In this document: positions 30,683-42,948 of the stretch, piece by piece
Layout of the letters: every line of letters begins with the position of its first letter
Numbering within the stretch: the stretch's first letter is position 1
Source of the DNA: Cyanobium sp. FGCU6
Lineage (GTDB): Bacteria; Cyanobacteriota; Cyanobacteriia; PCC-6307; Cyanobiaceae
DNA length: 64,000 nucleotides
Direction of reading: 5' to 3'
Assembly (NCBI GenBank): GCA_024958655.1
Contig: JANWUR010000002.1
Coordinates: 62,001-126,000 of the forward strand
Program-made: the position numbers and the translations under genes
Notes under the pieces: model-generated
The model's database searches: none
Seen by the model: the letters and a program-made list of their open reading frames with translations, nothing else
Told to the model about the DNA's origin: nothing

Positions 30683-31684
30683 ATGGCCGCCACCCCCCTC
30701 TCCCGCCGCCCCGGCATCGCCGGCGCCCCGCTCCAGACCCAGCACACCCGCCGCGCCGCCACCATCACCGCCGGTAGCGACGCCCTGCGTCGCGCCTGGT
30801 CGCTGCACAACCCGCGCCGGGGTGAACCCGCCGGCACCGTGCCGACAGGCCAGCGCTGGGGAACCATCGCCTTCATGGTGGCGATCCACGTGCTGGCGCT
30901 GGTGGCCCTGCTGCCCCAGTTCTGGAGCGTGCCGGCGGTGGCCAGTCTGCTGGTTCTTTACTGGGTCACCGCCTGTCTGGGGGTCACGATCGGCTACCAC
31001 CGGCTGCTGAGCCACCGGGCCTTCCGCGTCCCCCGGTGGCTGGAGCGCTTCTTCGCCACCTGCGGCGCCCTGAGCTGCCAGCACGGCCCGATCGACTGGG
31101 TGGGGCTGCACCGCCACCACCACAAGTTCTCCGATACGGATGCGGATCACCATGACAGCAACAAGGGCTTCTGGTGGAGCCACATGGGCTGGATGTTTGA
31201 GGAGATTCCGGCGATGGGGGCCGTCCCCCGGCTCACGGGCGACCTGGCGGTCGATCCCTACTACCGCTGGCTTAACAGCTGGTTCCTGAGCCTGCAGGTG
31301 GTGCTGGGCCTGCTGCTGTTCTGGATCGGCACCGTCACCGGCGCCGGCGGCTGGGCCCTGGTGCTGTGGGGCATCCCGCTGCGGCTGGTGCTGGTGTATC
31401 ACTGCACCTGGCTGGTGAATTCCGCCACCCACGCCTGGGGCGAGGCCGTGCACGAGAGCGGCGACAAGTCGCGCAACAACCCCTGGGTGGCAGCGCTCAC
31501 CTTTGGTGAGGGCTGGCACAACAACCACCACGCCTACCCCCATTCGGCACGGCACGGCTTCGGCCCGGGCCAGATCGATCTCACCTGGCAGCACATCCGC
31601 CTGATGCGGGCCCTGGGCCTGGCCACGCAGGTGCGGCTGCCGCGGGCAGCGGGGGCCCCGGAAACCGCCCGGCCCGTGGCGTAG
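30683..31684 (+). CDS. desC: Acyl-lipid delta-9-type fatty acid desaturase (DesC-like), second copy
   Basis: 333 residues. Histidine boxes are HRLLSHR, HRHHH and HNNHH, and [27 protein letters not shown] is collinear with the first copy at 28.8 kb. The paralogues share the [15 protein letters not shown] and [10 protein letters not shown] segments, so they derive from a duplication, but their N-termini differ. Picocyanobacteria often carry several desaturases used in temperature acclimation. The gene starts 31 bases after a -10-like element preceded by the tandem repeats. Confidence 0.9.
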   Translation: MAATPLSRRPGIAGAPLQTQHTRRAATITAGSDALRRAWSLHNPRRGEPAGTVPTGQRWGTIAFMVAIHVLALVALLPQFWSVPAVASLLVLYWVTACLGVTIGYHRLLSHRAFRVPRWLERFFATCGALSCQHGPIDWVGLHRHHHKFSDTDADHHDSNKGFWWSHMGWMFEEIPAMGAVPRLTGDLAVDPYYRWLNSWFLSLQVVLGLLLFWIGTVTGAGGWALVLWGIPLRLVLVYHCTWLVNSATHAWGEAVHESGDKSRNNPWVAALTFGEGWHNNHHAYPHSARHGFGPGQIDLTWQHIRLMRALGLATQVRLPRAAGAPETARPVA

Positions 31685-31727
31685 GGTGGTCGATCGGATT
31701 TCAGGGAAACCAGCGGTTTCGTACGTC

Positions 31728-32186
31728 ATGGCCAAGCGTGTTCAGGTGGTGCTCAGCGAGGACGTGCTGAGCCTCGGCAGGAATGGAGACTTGGTGGAGG
31801 TGGCCCCCGGCTACGCCCGCAACTTCCTGGTTCCTCAGGGCAAGGCGGTGCCCGTCACCGCGGCGGTGCTGCGCCAGGTGGAACACCGCCGCGCCAAGGA
31901 GGCCGAGCGCCAGGCGGCGCTGAAGCAGGAGGCGGTCGCCCTGCGCACCGCCCTCGACACGATCGGCCGCTTCACGGTGAAGAAGCAGACCGGCGGCGAC
32001 GATGTGCTGTTCGGCACCGTGACCAACGGCGACGTGGCCGAGGCCATCGAAGCCGCCACCAAGAAGGAGATCGACCGGCGCGACATCACGGTGCCGGAGA
32101 TCCACCGCACGGGCAGCTACAAGGTGCAGGTGAAGCTGCACCCCGAAGTCACCGCCGAGGTGAACCTGGAAGTGGTGAGCTACTGA
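31728..32186 (+). CDS. rplI: 50S ribosomal protein L9
   Basis: 152 residues from the ATG at 31728; the frame is open further upstream. The N-terminal domain shows [36 protein letters not shown] with the family's PGYARN signature; a long connecting helix and the C-terminal domain follow. It binds 23S rRNA in the large subunit. A good intrinsic terminator follows, and the next gene is dnaB, a frequent neighbour of rplI in bacteria. Confidence 0.97.
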   Translation: MAKRVQVVLSEDVLSLGRNGDLVEVAPGYARNFLVPQGKAVPVTAAVLRQVEHRRAKEAERQAALKQEAVALRTALDTIGRFTVKKQTGGDDVLFGTVTNGDVAEAIEAATKKEIDRRDITVPEIHRTGSYKVQVKLHPEVTAEVNLEVVSY

Positions 32187-32213
32187 GCCGCCGGCCGCTG
32201 CGCCACCTGAATC

Positions 32214-32241
32214 CCGGGGCCTCAGGCTCCGGATTTTTTTT
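32214..32241 (+). terminator. Rho-independent terminator after rplI
   Basis: An 8-bp GC stem with one G-T wobble (CCGGGGCC 32214-32221 with GGCTCCGG 32225-32232), a TCA loop, then A and eight T residues (32234-32241). This is the clearest intrinsic terminator in the window. Confidence 0.85.
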
Positions 32242-32354
32242 GGGTTGGGACGCCAGGGCTGGCGGATCAGGGCTGGCGCAAAAGCCCCTCCCGGGGGAGG
32301 ATGACACTCCCCTTCACCCCCGCCGCGCCGGACCCCGGCCGCCCCTGAACCCCG

Positions 32355-33785
32355 ATGGTGAGCGTTCCCCTCAGCGGCTCCAGCGCCGAAGCCGAAGCGG
32401 GAGCAGCCTCGGGCGGCGCACGCAGCGGCCGCGGCTGGGGCCGGGGCGAGGCCAGCTTCGAGGCGCTGCCCGATTCGGTGCCGCCCCAGAACCTGGAGGC
32501 GGAGGAGGCGGTGCTGGGCGGGATCCTGCTGGATCCGGATGCGATCGGGCGGGTGGCGGATGTGCTGCGGCCGGAGGCCTTCTACCTGGGGGCGCACCGG
32601 GAGATCTACCGCACGGCCCTGATGCTGCACGCCCAGGGCAAGCCCACGGATCTCACGGCGATGGCGGCCTGGCTGGCCGACACCGGGCAGCTGGAGAAGG
32701 TGGGCGGCACCGGGCGTCTCACGGAACTGGTGGAGCGCACGCTCTCCACGGCGTCGATCGACCAGGTGGCGCGGTTGGTGATGGACAAGTTCCTGCGGCG
32801 GCGGTTGATCCGCTCGGGCAACGAGGTGATCCAGCTGGGCTTCGACCAGAGCAAACCGATGGAGCAGGTGCTGGATGAGGCGGAGCAGAAGATCTTCGCC
32901 ATCAGCCAGGAGAAGCCGAGCACGGGGCTCACCGCCACGGCGGAGATCCTCACGCGCACGTTCGAGGAGATCGAGAGCCGCTCGATGGGCACGGCGGTGG
33001 CGGGCATCCCGGTGAACTTCTACGACCTGGACGCGATGACCCAGGGGCTGCAGCGCAGCGACCTGGTGATCATCGCGGGGCGGCCGGCGATGGGCAAAAC
33101 GGCGATCACGCTGAACCTGGCGAAGAACGTGGCGCAGCTGCACGACCTGCCGGTGTGCGTGTTCTCGCTGGAGATGAGCAAGGAGCAGCTCACCTACCGG
33201 CTGCTGGCGATGGAGGTGGGGATCGAGAGCGGACGGCTGCGCACGGGCCGGCTGCAGCAGGAGGAGTGGCCGCTGCTGGGGCAGGGGATCAGCACCCTGG
33301 GGCGGCTGCCGATCTTCATCGACGACAAGCCGAATGCGGGGGTGCTGGAGATGCGCTCGCTGTGCCGGCGGCTGATGGCGGAGAGCGGCAAGGAGCTGGG
33401 GGTGGTGGTGATCGACTACCTGCAGCTGATGGAGGGCGGCGGCAGCGACAACCGGGTGCAGGAGCTGTCGCGGATCACGCGGGGGTTGAAGCAGATGGCC
33501 CGGGAGCTGAACGTGCCGGTGATCGCCCTGTCGCAGCTGAGCCGGGGCGTGGAGGCGCGCACCAACAAGCGGCCGATGCTGAGCGACCTGCGCGAATCGG
33601 GCTCGATCGAGCAGGACGCGGATCTGGTGCTGATGATCTACCGCGACGAGTACTACAACCCGGAAACCGCCGATCGTGGGATCACGGAGGTGATCGTGAC
33701 CAAGCACCGCAACGGCCCGGTGGGCACGGTGAAGCTGCTGTTCGAACCCCAGTACACCCGCTTCCGCAATCTGGCGGCGCCCTGA
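32355..33785 (+). CDS. dnaB: Replicative DNA helicase DnaB
   Basis: 476 residues. The N-terminal primase-interaction domain (VPPQNLEAEEAVLGGILLDPDA, about 40-130) is followed by the RecA-like motor with Walker A GRPAMGKTA, Walker B VVVIDYLQL and the SDLRESGSIEQDADLV block. It unwinds DNA at the replication fork. Many cyanobacterial dnaB genes carry an intein at the P-loop; here the motor domain is uninterrupted. The first 35 residues are Gly/Ser/Ala-rich and unconserved. Confidence 0.97.
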   Translation: MVSVPLSGSSAEAEAGAASGGARSGRGWGRGEASFEALPDSVPPQNLEAEEAVLGGILLDPDAIGRVADVLRPEAFYLGAHREIYRTALMLHAQGKPTDLTAMAAWLADTGQLEKVGGTGRLTELVERTLSTASIDQVARLVMDKFLRRRLIRSGNEVIQLGFDQSKPMEQVLDEAEQKIFAISQEKPSTGLTATAEILTRTFEEIESRSMGTAVAGIPVNFYDLDAMTQGLQRSDLVIIAGRPAMGKTAITLNLAKNVAQLHDLPVCVFSLEMSKEQLTYRLLAMEVGIESGRLRTGRLQQEEWPLLGQGISTLGRLPIFIDDKPNAGVLEMRSLCRRLMAESGKELGVVVIDYLQLMEGGGSDNRVQELSRITRGLKQMARELNVPVIALSQLSRGVEARTNKRPMLSDLRESGSIEQDADLVLMIYRDEYYNPETADRGITEVIVTKHRNGPVGTVKLLFEPQYTRFRNLAAP

Positions 33786-33804
33786 GGCAGGGGCCCGCTC
33801 CGAG

Positions 33805-33824
33805 CGCATACCGAAACGCTATGC
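33805..33824 (+). promoter_or_regulatory. Inverted repeat upstream of the toxin-antitoxin pair, candidate autoregulatory operator
   Basis: GCATA (33806-33810) and TATGC (33820-33824) form an inverted repeat overlapping a TATGCT -10-like sequence. GCTCC and GGAGC flank it as an outer inverted pair. It lies about 20 bases before the antitoxin ATG, where MazE-type antitoxins usually bind. Inferred, not shown. Confidence 0.4.
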
Positions 33825-33844
33825 TCCTGGGAGCGAAGTGCGCC

Positions 33845-34072
33845 ATGGCCAAGCAGAGCATCACGGTGCGGGTGGAGCCGGAGCTGATCCGCTGGTTCCG
33901 CGAGGAAACCCACCTCCCCCTCGGCCAGGCGGTGAATGAAGCCCTGCGCCTGCTGCAGGGCAGGCTGCTGAGCGAGCAACTGCAAAAGCAGATCGACCGG
34001 GAGCTCGCGGAAGGCGAAGCGCTGGTGAGCCCCGACGACCTGAGCTACTGGGAACGCCTGGGCGATGGCTGA
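33845..34072 (+). CDS. Antitoxin of a MazEF-like type II toxin-antitoxin pair
   Basis: 75 residues from the ATG at 33845, with GGGAG about 12 bases upstream; an in-frame ATG at 33821 is possible. SITVRVEPELIRWFREE looks like the ribbon-helix-helix start of small DNA-binding antitoxins, and the acidic C-terminal half ([22 protein letters not shown]) suits toxin binding. The gene overlaps the toxin gene by eight bases (34065-34072), the usual arrangement that couples their translation. No specific antitoxin family assigned. Confidence 0.75.
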   Translation: MAKQSITVRVEPELIRWFREETHLPLGQAVNEALRLLQGRLLSEQLQKQIDRELAEGEALVSPDDLSYWERLGDG

Positions 34073-34469
34073 GAAGGACCGACCACTCACCTTCAGCCCC
34101 GGCTCGGTGCTGGTGCGTCGGGCCGATCGCCAGACGGGAGACAGCAAACTCCGGCCCTGTGTGGTCATCTCCAGTCAGGCGCGAGGTGTCGATCCCCACG
34201 CGGACACCGTAATCGTGGTGCCGCTGACGTCCGACACCGATGGCAGCCAGCGCCTCTCGATGCCGGTGATCGTTCCCGATGCCCTAAACGGCCTCCAGCA
34301 CCCTTCCGCCGCCATGGCCGGACGCGTCACCAGCATCCGCAAGGCCCGCCTCGATCAGTTCCTGGGCGAGGTGAGCGCCAGCGACCTGCGCCGCATCCGT
34401 CTGGGCGTGGTGGCCGTGATCGGGCTGGCCGAGCTGCTGGTGACCGGCTCACCCTCACCAACGCCATAG
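34065..34469 (+). CDS. MazF/PemK-type toxin
   Basis: 134 residues. [27 protein letters not shown] and [13 protein letters not shown] are the two conserved MazF/PemK blocks; such toxins are sequence-specific RNA endonucleases that stall translation. The arginine-proline pair in the KLRPCVV strand is the family's usual catalytic region. The antitoxin gene overlaps its start. The pair sits between dnaB and mnmG, 11 bases before mnmG, so readthrough from the TA promoter into mnmG is likely. Confidence 0.85.
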   Translation: MAEKDRPLTFSPGSVLVRRADRQTGDSKLRPCVVISSQARGVDPHADTVIVVPLTSDTDGSQRLSMPVIVPDALNGLQHPSAAMAGRVTSIRKARLDQFLGEVSASDLRRIRLGVVAVIGLAELLVTGSPSPTP

Positions 34470-34480
34470 ACAATGGTGTG

Positions 34481-36421
34481 ATGGCCACCTCCGCATCCCC
34501 CACCGAAACCTTCGAGCTGATCGTGGTGGGCGGCGGCCACGCCGGCTGCGAGGCAGCCCTCACCGCTGCCCGGCTCGGCATCCGCACCGCCCTGTTCACC
34601 CTCAATCTCGATCGCATCGCCTGGCAGCCCTGCAATCCGGCGGTGGGCGGTCCGGCCAAGAGCCAGCTGGTGCATGAGGTGGATGCCCTCGGCGGCGTGA
34701 TCGGCCGCCTCGCCGATGCCACCGCCCTGCAGAAGCGCGTGCTCAACGCCAGCCGCGGCCCGGCGGTGCGGGCCCTGCGGGCGCAGACCGACAAGCGCCA
34801 GTACGCCCGCCAGATGCTGCAGCTGCTGCAGCACACCCCCCAGCTCAGCCTGCGCGAGGCGATGGTGACGGGACTGGAAACCGTGGGCAGCGCCGAGAAC
34901 GGCGACCTGCGCATCACGGGCGTGCGCACCTTCTTCGGCAGCAGCTACGGCGCAGGCGCCGTGATCCTCACCACCGGCACCTTCCTCGGCGGCCGCATCT
35001 GGGTGGGCCACCAGTCGATGAGCGCCGGCCGGGCCGGCGAACAGGCCGCCGTTGGTCTCACCGAGGCCCTGCAGGAGCTGGGCTTCAGCACCGATCGCCT
35101 CAAGACCGGCACCCCCGCCCGGGTCGACCGGCGCAGCGTCGCCCTCGACCGGCTGGAGGAGCAGCCCAGTGACGCCCACGACCGCTTCTTCTCCTTCGAT
35201 CCGGCGGCCTGGAGCAGCGGCGAACCGATCAGCTGCCACCTCACCCGCACCACCGCCGCCACCCACCAACTCATCCGCGACAACCTCCACCTCACCCCCA
35301 TCTACGGCGGCGTGATCGACAGCAAGGGGCCGCGCTACTGCCCCTCGATCGAGGACAAGATCGTGCGCTTCGCCGATAAGGACAGCCACCAGATCTTTCT
35401 CGAACCGGAGGGGCGCGACACCCCCGAGCTCTACGTGCAGGGCTTCTCCACCGGCCTGCCGGAGGCGCTGCAGCTCGAGCTGCTGCGCACCCTCCCCGGC
35501 CTCGAGCAGTGCGTGATGCTGCGGCCCGCCTATGCCGTCGACTACGACGTTCTCCCCGCCACCCAGCTGAAGCCCTCGCTGGAGACCAAGCGGGTGCAGG
35601 GCCTGTTCTCCGCCGGCCAGCTCAACGGCACCACCGGCTACGAGGAGGCCGCCGCCCAGGGCCTGGTGGCCGGGCTCAACGCCGCCCGCCGCCTGCGTGG
35701 CCAGGATCCGGTGCACTTCCCCCGCCAGGGCAGCTACATCGGCACATTGGTAGACGACCTGGTCACCAAGGACCTCAAGGAGCCCTACCGCGTGCTCACA
35801 AGCCGCAGCGAATACCGCCTGGTGCTCCGCGGCGACAACGCCGACCGGCGCCTCACCCCCCTGGGCCGCGAGCTGGGTCTGATCGACGATCGGCGCTGGC
35901 AGCTGTTCGAGGCCAAGCAGGCGGCGATCGAGGCTGAGAAGCGGCGGCTGGACACCGTGCGGCTGCGGGCGGGCGATCCCGCCGCCCCGGCCATCGAGGC
36001 TGCCACCGGCGCACCCATCCGCGGCTCGATCACCCTCGCCGATCTGCTGCGCCGCCCCGGCTTCCACGCCGACCACCTCGCCGCCCATGGCCTCGCCGAT
36101 CCCGCCCTGGGCCGCGAGGTGCGCGAGGGCGCCGAGATCGACATCAAATACAGCGGCTACCTGGCCCGCCAGGAGCAGCAGATCGAGCAGGTGCGCCGCC
36201 AGGAGGAGCGCCCCCTCAGCCCCAGCCTCGATTACACCGCGATCGGCACCCTCTCCAGCGAGGCCCGCGAACGGCTGATGGCGGTGCGGCCCGTGAGCCT
36301 CGGCCAGGCCTCGCGCCTCCCCGGCGTCAGCCCCGCCGACGTCAACGCCCTGCTGCTGTGGCTGGAGCTGGAGAAACGGCGCCTGGAAAGCCTGGTTACA
36401 GTTGCGCGACCGCCGCGTTGA
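34481..36421 (+). CDS. mnmG: tRNA uridine-5-carboxymethylaminomethyl(34) synthesis enzyme MnmG
   Basis: 646 residues from ATG 34481 (GTG 34478 is adjacent). The FAD-binding Rossmann motif is [19 protein letters not shown] at the N-terminus. [27 protein letters not shown] and the C-terminal [13 protein letters not shown] and [18 protein letters not shown] segments are canonical. With MnmE it modifies U34 in the wobble position of several tRNAs. Length and motifs are complete. Confidence 0.96.
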   Translation: MATSASPTETFELIVVGGGHAGCEAALTAARLGIRTALFTLNLDRIAWQPCNPAVGGPAKSQLVHEVDALGGVIGRLADATALQKRVLNASRGPAVRALRAQTDKRQYARQMLQLLQHTPQLSLREAMVTGLETVGSAENGDLRITGVRTFFGSSYGAGAVILTTGTFLGGRIWVGHQSMSAGRAGEQAAVGLTEALQELGFSTDRLKTGTPARVDRRSVALDRLEEQPSDAHDRFFSFDPAAWSSGEPISCHLTRTTAATHQLIRDNLHLTPIYGGVIDSKGPRYCPSIEDKIVRFADKDSHQIFLEPEGRDTPELYVQGFSTGLPEALQLELLRTLPGLEQCVMLRPAYAVDYDVLPATQLKPSLETKRVQGLFSAGQLNGTTGYEEAAAQGLVAGLNAARRLRGQDPVHFPRQGSYIGTLVDDLVTKDLKEPYRVLTSRSEYRLVLRGDNADRRLTPLGRELGLIDDRRWQLFEAKQAAIEAEKRRLDTVRLRAGDPAAPAIEAATGAPIRGSITLADLLRRPGFHADHLAAHGLADPALGREVREGAEIDIKYSGYLARQEQQIEQVRRQEERPLSPSLDYTAIGTLSSEARERLMAVRPVSLGQASRLPGVSPADVNALLLWLELEKRRLESLVTVARPPR

Positions 36422-36429
36422 AGGTCCCG

Positions 36430-37305
36430 GTGAACGCTGGACGTTCCGGCCATGAACCGGGCCATCGGCCCCTGCGGGGGATCCCGCGCTCGCGTGCCTT
36501 CTGGGAGCTGAAGGCCGAGCAGATGATCAACCGGCTGTTCGAGCCGGACCAACCCCTCGACCTCGACGCAGCGGCCCCGCCGCCTGAGCCGCCCCGGCTC
36601 CAGCCCCTGCCGAGCCCTGCCCAGGAGCCCAGCGCCGTGCGCCGGGGGGCCTCCCTGCGGGAGCAGCCCTGGCTGCTGGCGGCTGCCCTCAGCGGCGTGG
36701 CGCTGGTGTCGGCGCTGGTGTCGCCCCTCTACCTCACCCAGTGGAACCGGATGCAGCAGGCGCTCACCCAGGAGCGCAACCTGCTGCTGCTCGAGCGGCT
36801 GCGCAGCCTGGGCCCCGCCTCTCCCGCGGCAGCGCCCACCGCTCCAACCACGCCGGCGGCGCCGGTGCTGCCCCCGCCCGCCGGCACCGCCAGCGCCAAC
36901 CTCGCGGGCCTGCCGCCACCGCCTCGCGAGGAGCCGTGGATGCAGCAGCTCTCCCAGCTTCCCGACGGCGACCCGCCCGCTGCGGCCCCTGCCCCTGCCG
37001 CACCCTCTCGAGCGGCGGCACCGCTGCTGCGGGTGCCCGTCAGCCCGCCCCTGGCGAACGCCGTGCGTCGCGCTCCCCCTCGTGCGGCCACCGCCAGCGG
37101 CCCGGTGCCGGTGCTGGTGGGAGTGGTGGCGGCCCCAGGCAAGGCCGGCTCGGCCATCTTCCAGGTGGGAGCGATGTCCACGAGTGCCGGTGTGGGCGAA
37201 ACGATCAGCGGCACCAGCTGGCGTCTGCGCAGCGCCAGCGCCGACAGCGCCGTGATCGAGCGCGAAGGCGAACAGCGCAGCGTGATCATCGGCAACGGCG
37301 ACTGA
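36430..37305 (+). CDS. Membrane-anchored GspC/PilP-like protein
   Basis: About 291 residues from a GTG eight bases after the mnmG stop; an ATG at 36523 is the alternative. A single membrane segment (WLLAAALSGVALVSALVSPLYL, about residue 75-100) is followed by a short coiled coil and a Pro/Ala-rich linker. The C-terminal domain of about 65 residues starts at VPVLVGVVAAPGKAGSAIF and ends QRSVIIGNGD. The layout and terminal domain resemble the HR domain of GspC or PilP, inner-membrane components of type II secretion or type IV pili. Pilus or secretion genes are not next to it, so the assignment is structural inference. Confidence 0.6.
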   Translation: MNAGRSGHEPGHRPLRGIPRSRAFWELKAEQMINRLFEPDQPLDLDAAAPPPEPPRLQPLPSPAQEPSAVRRGASLREQPWLLAAALSGVALVSALVSPLYLTQWNRMQQALTQERNLLLLERLRSLGPASPAAAPTAPTTPAAPVLPPPAGTASANLAGLPPPPREEPWMQQLSQLPDGDPPAAAPAPAAPSRAAAPLLRVPVSPPLANAVRRAPPRAATASGPVPVLVGVVAAPGKAGSAIFQVGAMSTSAGVGETISGTSWRLRSASADSAVIEREGEQRSVIIGNGD

Positions 37306-37315
37306 CCCACGCACC

Positions 37316-37945
37316 GTGTCCCCCTCCCTCGCACCCCAACCCCTGCTTCCCTCGCCCCGCAGCCTCTGGCAGGCCCCGGTGGCCGAGGTGGTGGGGGCGC
37401 GCGCCGGCCACAGCCTCAGCGGCGCCTGGAAGCTGCTGCTGCTCGGCGACGGCAGTCCCACCCGCCACCTGCAGCTGCTCACCGGCGCCCCGGTGGAGGT
37501 TGAGCTGATCGCCATGGCCCCAGACTCCGGGAAGGATCCGCTCACCCCCGACGAGGTGGCGGAACTGTCACCGCCCCTGCTGCGGCGCCAGGTGTGGCTG
37601 GCCTGCGGCGGCCGCACCCTGGGCTGGGCCGAGAGCTGGTGGAACCAGGCCGAGGCCGAAGCCCACCTGCGCGACCGCAGCCGCCCGATCTGGCTCAGCC
37701 TCACCGCCGGTCGCACCGAACTGTTCCGGGAGGTGGATGGCCTCGGCCAGGTGCAGGCCGCCTGGCTGGAGCGGCGCTTCGAGCACGCCGGTCCGTTCTG
37801 GAGTCGGCACTATCGCTTCTTCCGCCAGGGCCGCGAACTCACCGTGATCCGGGAGGTGTTTTCGCCGGAACTCGAGCGCTGGCTTGGGCCGGCGACCTCG
37901 ACCAGCCCAGCGGCCCTGCCGCCCACGCGTCATGACATTTCATGA
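37316..37945 (+). CDS. Chorismate lyase (chorismate-pyruvate lyase), cyanobacterial type
   Basis: 209 residues from GTG 37316, ten bases after the previous stop. It is collinear with the cyanobacterial UbiC-like/DUF98 family that makes 4-hydroxybenzoate from chorismate, the head-group precursor of plastoquinone. Typical stretches are LTGAPVEVELIAM, LLRRQVWLACGGRTLGWAESWW and RELTVIREVFSPELE, the last supplying the conserved acidic residue. The tail after residue 195 is unconserved. Its presence supports a cyanobacterial origin. Confidence 0.8.
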   Translation: MSPSLAPQPLLPSPRSLWQAPVAEVVGARAGHSLSGAWKLLLLGDGSPTRHLQLLTGAPVEVELIAMAPDSGKDPLTPDEVAELSPPLLRRQVWLACGGRTLGWAESWWNQAEAEAHLRDRSRPIWLSLTAGRTELFREVDGLGQVQAAWLERRFEHAGPFWSRHYRFFRQGRELTVIREVFSPELERWLGPATSTSPAALPPTRHDIS

Positions 37946-38032
37946 AGTTGGTAACAGCTCCCCACAGTTGCCGCTTGACGGATTGACGCCGCCGACGATC
38001 TAACCAGGATGCGGGGAGCGAATTCAACCCCC

Positions 38033-38560
38033 ATGGCCCGTCCCAAGCGCAACGGCCCTCCAGGCCCCCGCCGCGATGGCGAGTGGCTCAGCCTCACCGA
38101 CCTGGGCCGCATCTACGGCATCTCCGCCGTGCACACCGGCAAGCTGCTGGTGGCAGCCGGTCTGCGCCAGAGCAACGGCGAGCCCAGCCGCAAGGCCCTG
38201 ATGGCCGGCCTGGCCTGGCAGCAACATCCCGGCCACCATCACCAGGCCCTCTGGAGCCGCCAGGGCTGCGCTCCCCATCTCGAGCGCCAGGGCCTGGAGC
38301 CCCAGCAACAGCGGAATCTGGTGGGCCTCTGGGCCGACCTGCTCAGCGCCCTCCAGCAGGGATCGCCCTCGATCGCCATCTCGGCCGAGGAGATGGCCGG
38401 TGATCTGCCCAGGGAGCTGGTGGCTCCGGTGAACCGGGAGCTGCGCCAGCGCGGCTGCAGCTTCCAGGTGCCCCGCTCGCTCAGGAGAGGCGCAGCGCCT
38501 CGGCCTGCTTGCTCGCCTGTTCCAACTGGCGACGCAGCCGATCCTCGTCGGTGTGGCTGA
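38033..38560 (+). CDS. Conserved hypothetical protein with HTH-like segment
   Basis: 175 residues from ATG 38033, preferred because GGGGAG lies upstream; an in-frame ATG at 38009 exists. WLSLTDLGRIYGISAVHTGKLLVAAGLRQ (about residue 20-48) reads like a small winged-helix or 'transcription-dependent' DNA-binding segment. The C-terminal 27 residues (after VPRSLRRG) are basic, unconserved in appearance and lie in the 80-bp convergent overlap with the DUF1269 gene, so the original stop may have been lost. TTGACG elements near 37976 could be its promoter. Function unknown. Confidence 0.55.
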   Translation: MARPKRNGPPGPRRDGEWLSLTDLGRIYGISAVHTGKLLVAAGLRQSNGEPSRKALMAGLAWQQHPGHHHQALWSRQGCAPHLERQGLEPQQQRNLVGLWADLLSALQQGSPSIAISAEEMAGDLPRELVAPVNRELRQRGCSFQVPRSLRRGAAPRPACSPVPTGDAADPRRCG

Positions 38561-39002
38561 GGTTGGTGCGCAGCAGGGTGGCATGCGGGGCATGAACCCG
38601 CAGCCGCTCGATCAGCCGGTCGGGGGTCGCGTCCTTCACCAGCAGGCAGAGGGCGGCGCTGCCGGGCTTGAGGGTGTCTCCCACCTCGCGCATGAAGCCG
38701 TCGTTGATGCCCAGATCGGACATCGACCCGGATGCCGCCCCCAGGCCGGCACCCACCGCGGCCCCCAGCAAGGGGTTAAGGAACAGCAGACCGACCAGCG
38801 AGCCCCAGAACCCGCCCCCCAGGGCCCCGGCGGTGGTGAGATTGATGGCCTGGTGCAGATGCACCTTGCCGGCCGCATCGTTCTCCACCACCACCGCGTC
38901 CTCAATGGCGATCAGCTGCTCACGCTGGATGTCCACCAGCTCGCGGCGCACCGTTTCGGCCTCCTCCACGGTGGGGAAACCCACCACGACCAGCTGGCTC
39001 AT
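38481..39002 (-). CDS. DUF1269-family membrane-associated protein
   Basis: 173 residues. VVVGFPTVEEAETVRRELVDI at the start, a glycine-rich hydrophobic hairpin (GGGFWGSLVGLLFLNPLLGAAVGAGLGA, about 65-92), and the SDLGINDGFMREVGDTLKPGSAALCLLV block are the family pattern. Such proteins are widespread, often linked to stress, and of unknown function. The 3' end overlaps a convergent gene by 80 bases. Confidence 0.8.
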   Translation of the reverse strand: MSQLVVVGFPTVEEAETVRRELVDIQREQLIAIEDAVVVENDAAGKVHLHQAINLTTAGALGGGFWGSLVGLLFLNPLLGAAVGAGLGAASGSMSDLGINDGFMREVGDTLKPGSAALCLLVKDATPDRLIERLRVHAPHATLLRTNLSHTDEDRLRRQLEQASKQAEALRLS

Positions 39003-39051
39003 CAGGCGTCCGGCCCCGGGCCGATCAAAACGGTGTCAAGTGTAATTCGGC

Positions 39052-39597
39052 TCAGCGCCGTCGGCTCGAGCGGGGCAGGGGCCGGCTGCCCGCCGCCGGC
39101 GGTTCCGAGGGCGGCAGTGGCCGGTCGCGCTCGGCCGGCGACAGAACCGGTCGCTGCCAGCGGGGCAGGGTGAAGGCGTCATCGGCAGGCCAGTCGTCCG
39201 CCGGAACCGCGGGCGCTGGGCCCTGCGGCCGCTGCAGGCGGCGCGAGATCGCCTCCAGTGGCCGGCGCGACGATGCGCGGGTTAGGGCAGCCGGGATCTG
39301 GTTGGGCTCCTGCCAGGGCTCCCGCCAGTCGTCGCCGTCGTCCTCCAGCAGCCGATCGAGCCTGTTCTCCACCCAGCGGCCCAGATCGGCCGGGCGGAAC
39401 GTGCCGCCACCCGTCCGGCCGCCTGGTTCCCGGGATCCGGCCCGCGTGCCCGGACGGGCCCCGGACACGCCCTCCACGAACTGGCGGCCGGCGCTCACCC
39501 AGCGGTCGAGCTTCTGTTCCAGGGGATCCGCCTCCCGCCGGGGCCCTCGGCGCCCCTCCGACCGGGGGAAGTCCGTGTCGCCGCCATAACGATCCAT
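39052..39597 (-). CDS. Hypothetical Arg/Pro-rich protein
   Basis: 181 residues from ATG 39597; the in-frame ATG at 39606 would add three residues. It is strongly charged and rich in Arg, Pro and Asp, probably disordered, with two short ordered-looking segments (LEQKLDRWVSAGRQFVEGVSG and DLGRWVENRLDRLLEDDGDDW). No domain recognised; probably lineage-specific. The protein-coding nature is supported by codon-position bias only. Confidence 0.5.
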   Translation of the reverse strand: MDRYGGDTDFPRSEGRRGPRREADPLEQKLDRWVSAGRQFVEGVSGARPGTRAGSREPGGRTGGGTFRPADLGRWVENRLDRLLEDDGDDWREPWQEPNQIPAALTRASSRRPLEAISRRLQRPQGPAPAVPADDWPADDAFTLPRWQRPVLSPAERDRPLPPSEPPAAGSRPLPRSSRRR

Positions 39598-39607
39598 GGG
39601 ACGCACG

Positions 39608-39703
39608 TTACCGGCGCCGTGCCGCCAGCCAGAGCTCCCGGCCTATCCCCACCAGCGCAATGGTGAGGCCGCTCCACTCCAGGGTCCAGAGAAAGGTGGC
39701 CAT
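39608..39703 (-). CDS. Very small single-span membrane protein (31 aa)
   Basis: ATG at 39703 opens a 31-residue frame with one hydrophobic span (FLWTLEWSGLTIALVGIGREL) and a basic C-terminus (AARRR). It lies in the gap between the Arg/Pro-rich gene and the SprT-like gene, same strand. The pattern of span plus positive tail resembles many small cyanobacterial membrane proteins. No strong ribosome-binding site, so this is tentative. Confidence 0.3.
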   Translation of the reverse strand: MATFLWTLEWSGLTIALVGIGRELWLAARRR

Positions 39704-39725
39704 CGCTGCCGTCAACCGGATGAGA

Positions 39726-42937
<3,212 letters not shown>

Positions 42938-42948
42938 GCCGCACCTGG

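Noticed and set aside
32355-33785. Intein or split helicase in dnaB
   Set aside because: Cyanobacterial dnaB often has inteins, but the motor domain here is continuous from Walker A to the C-terminus.
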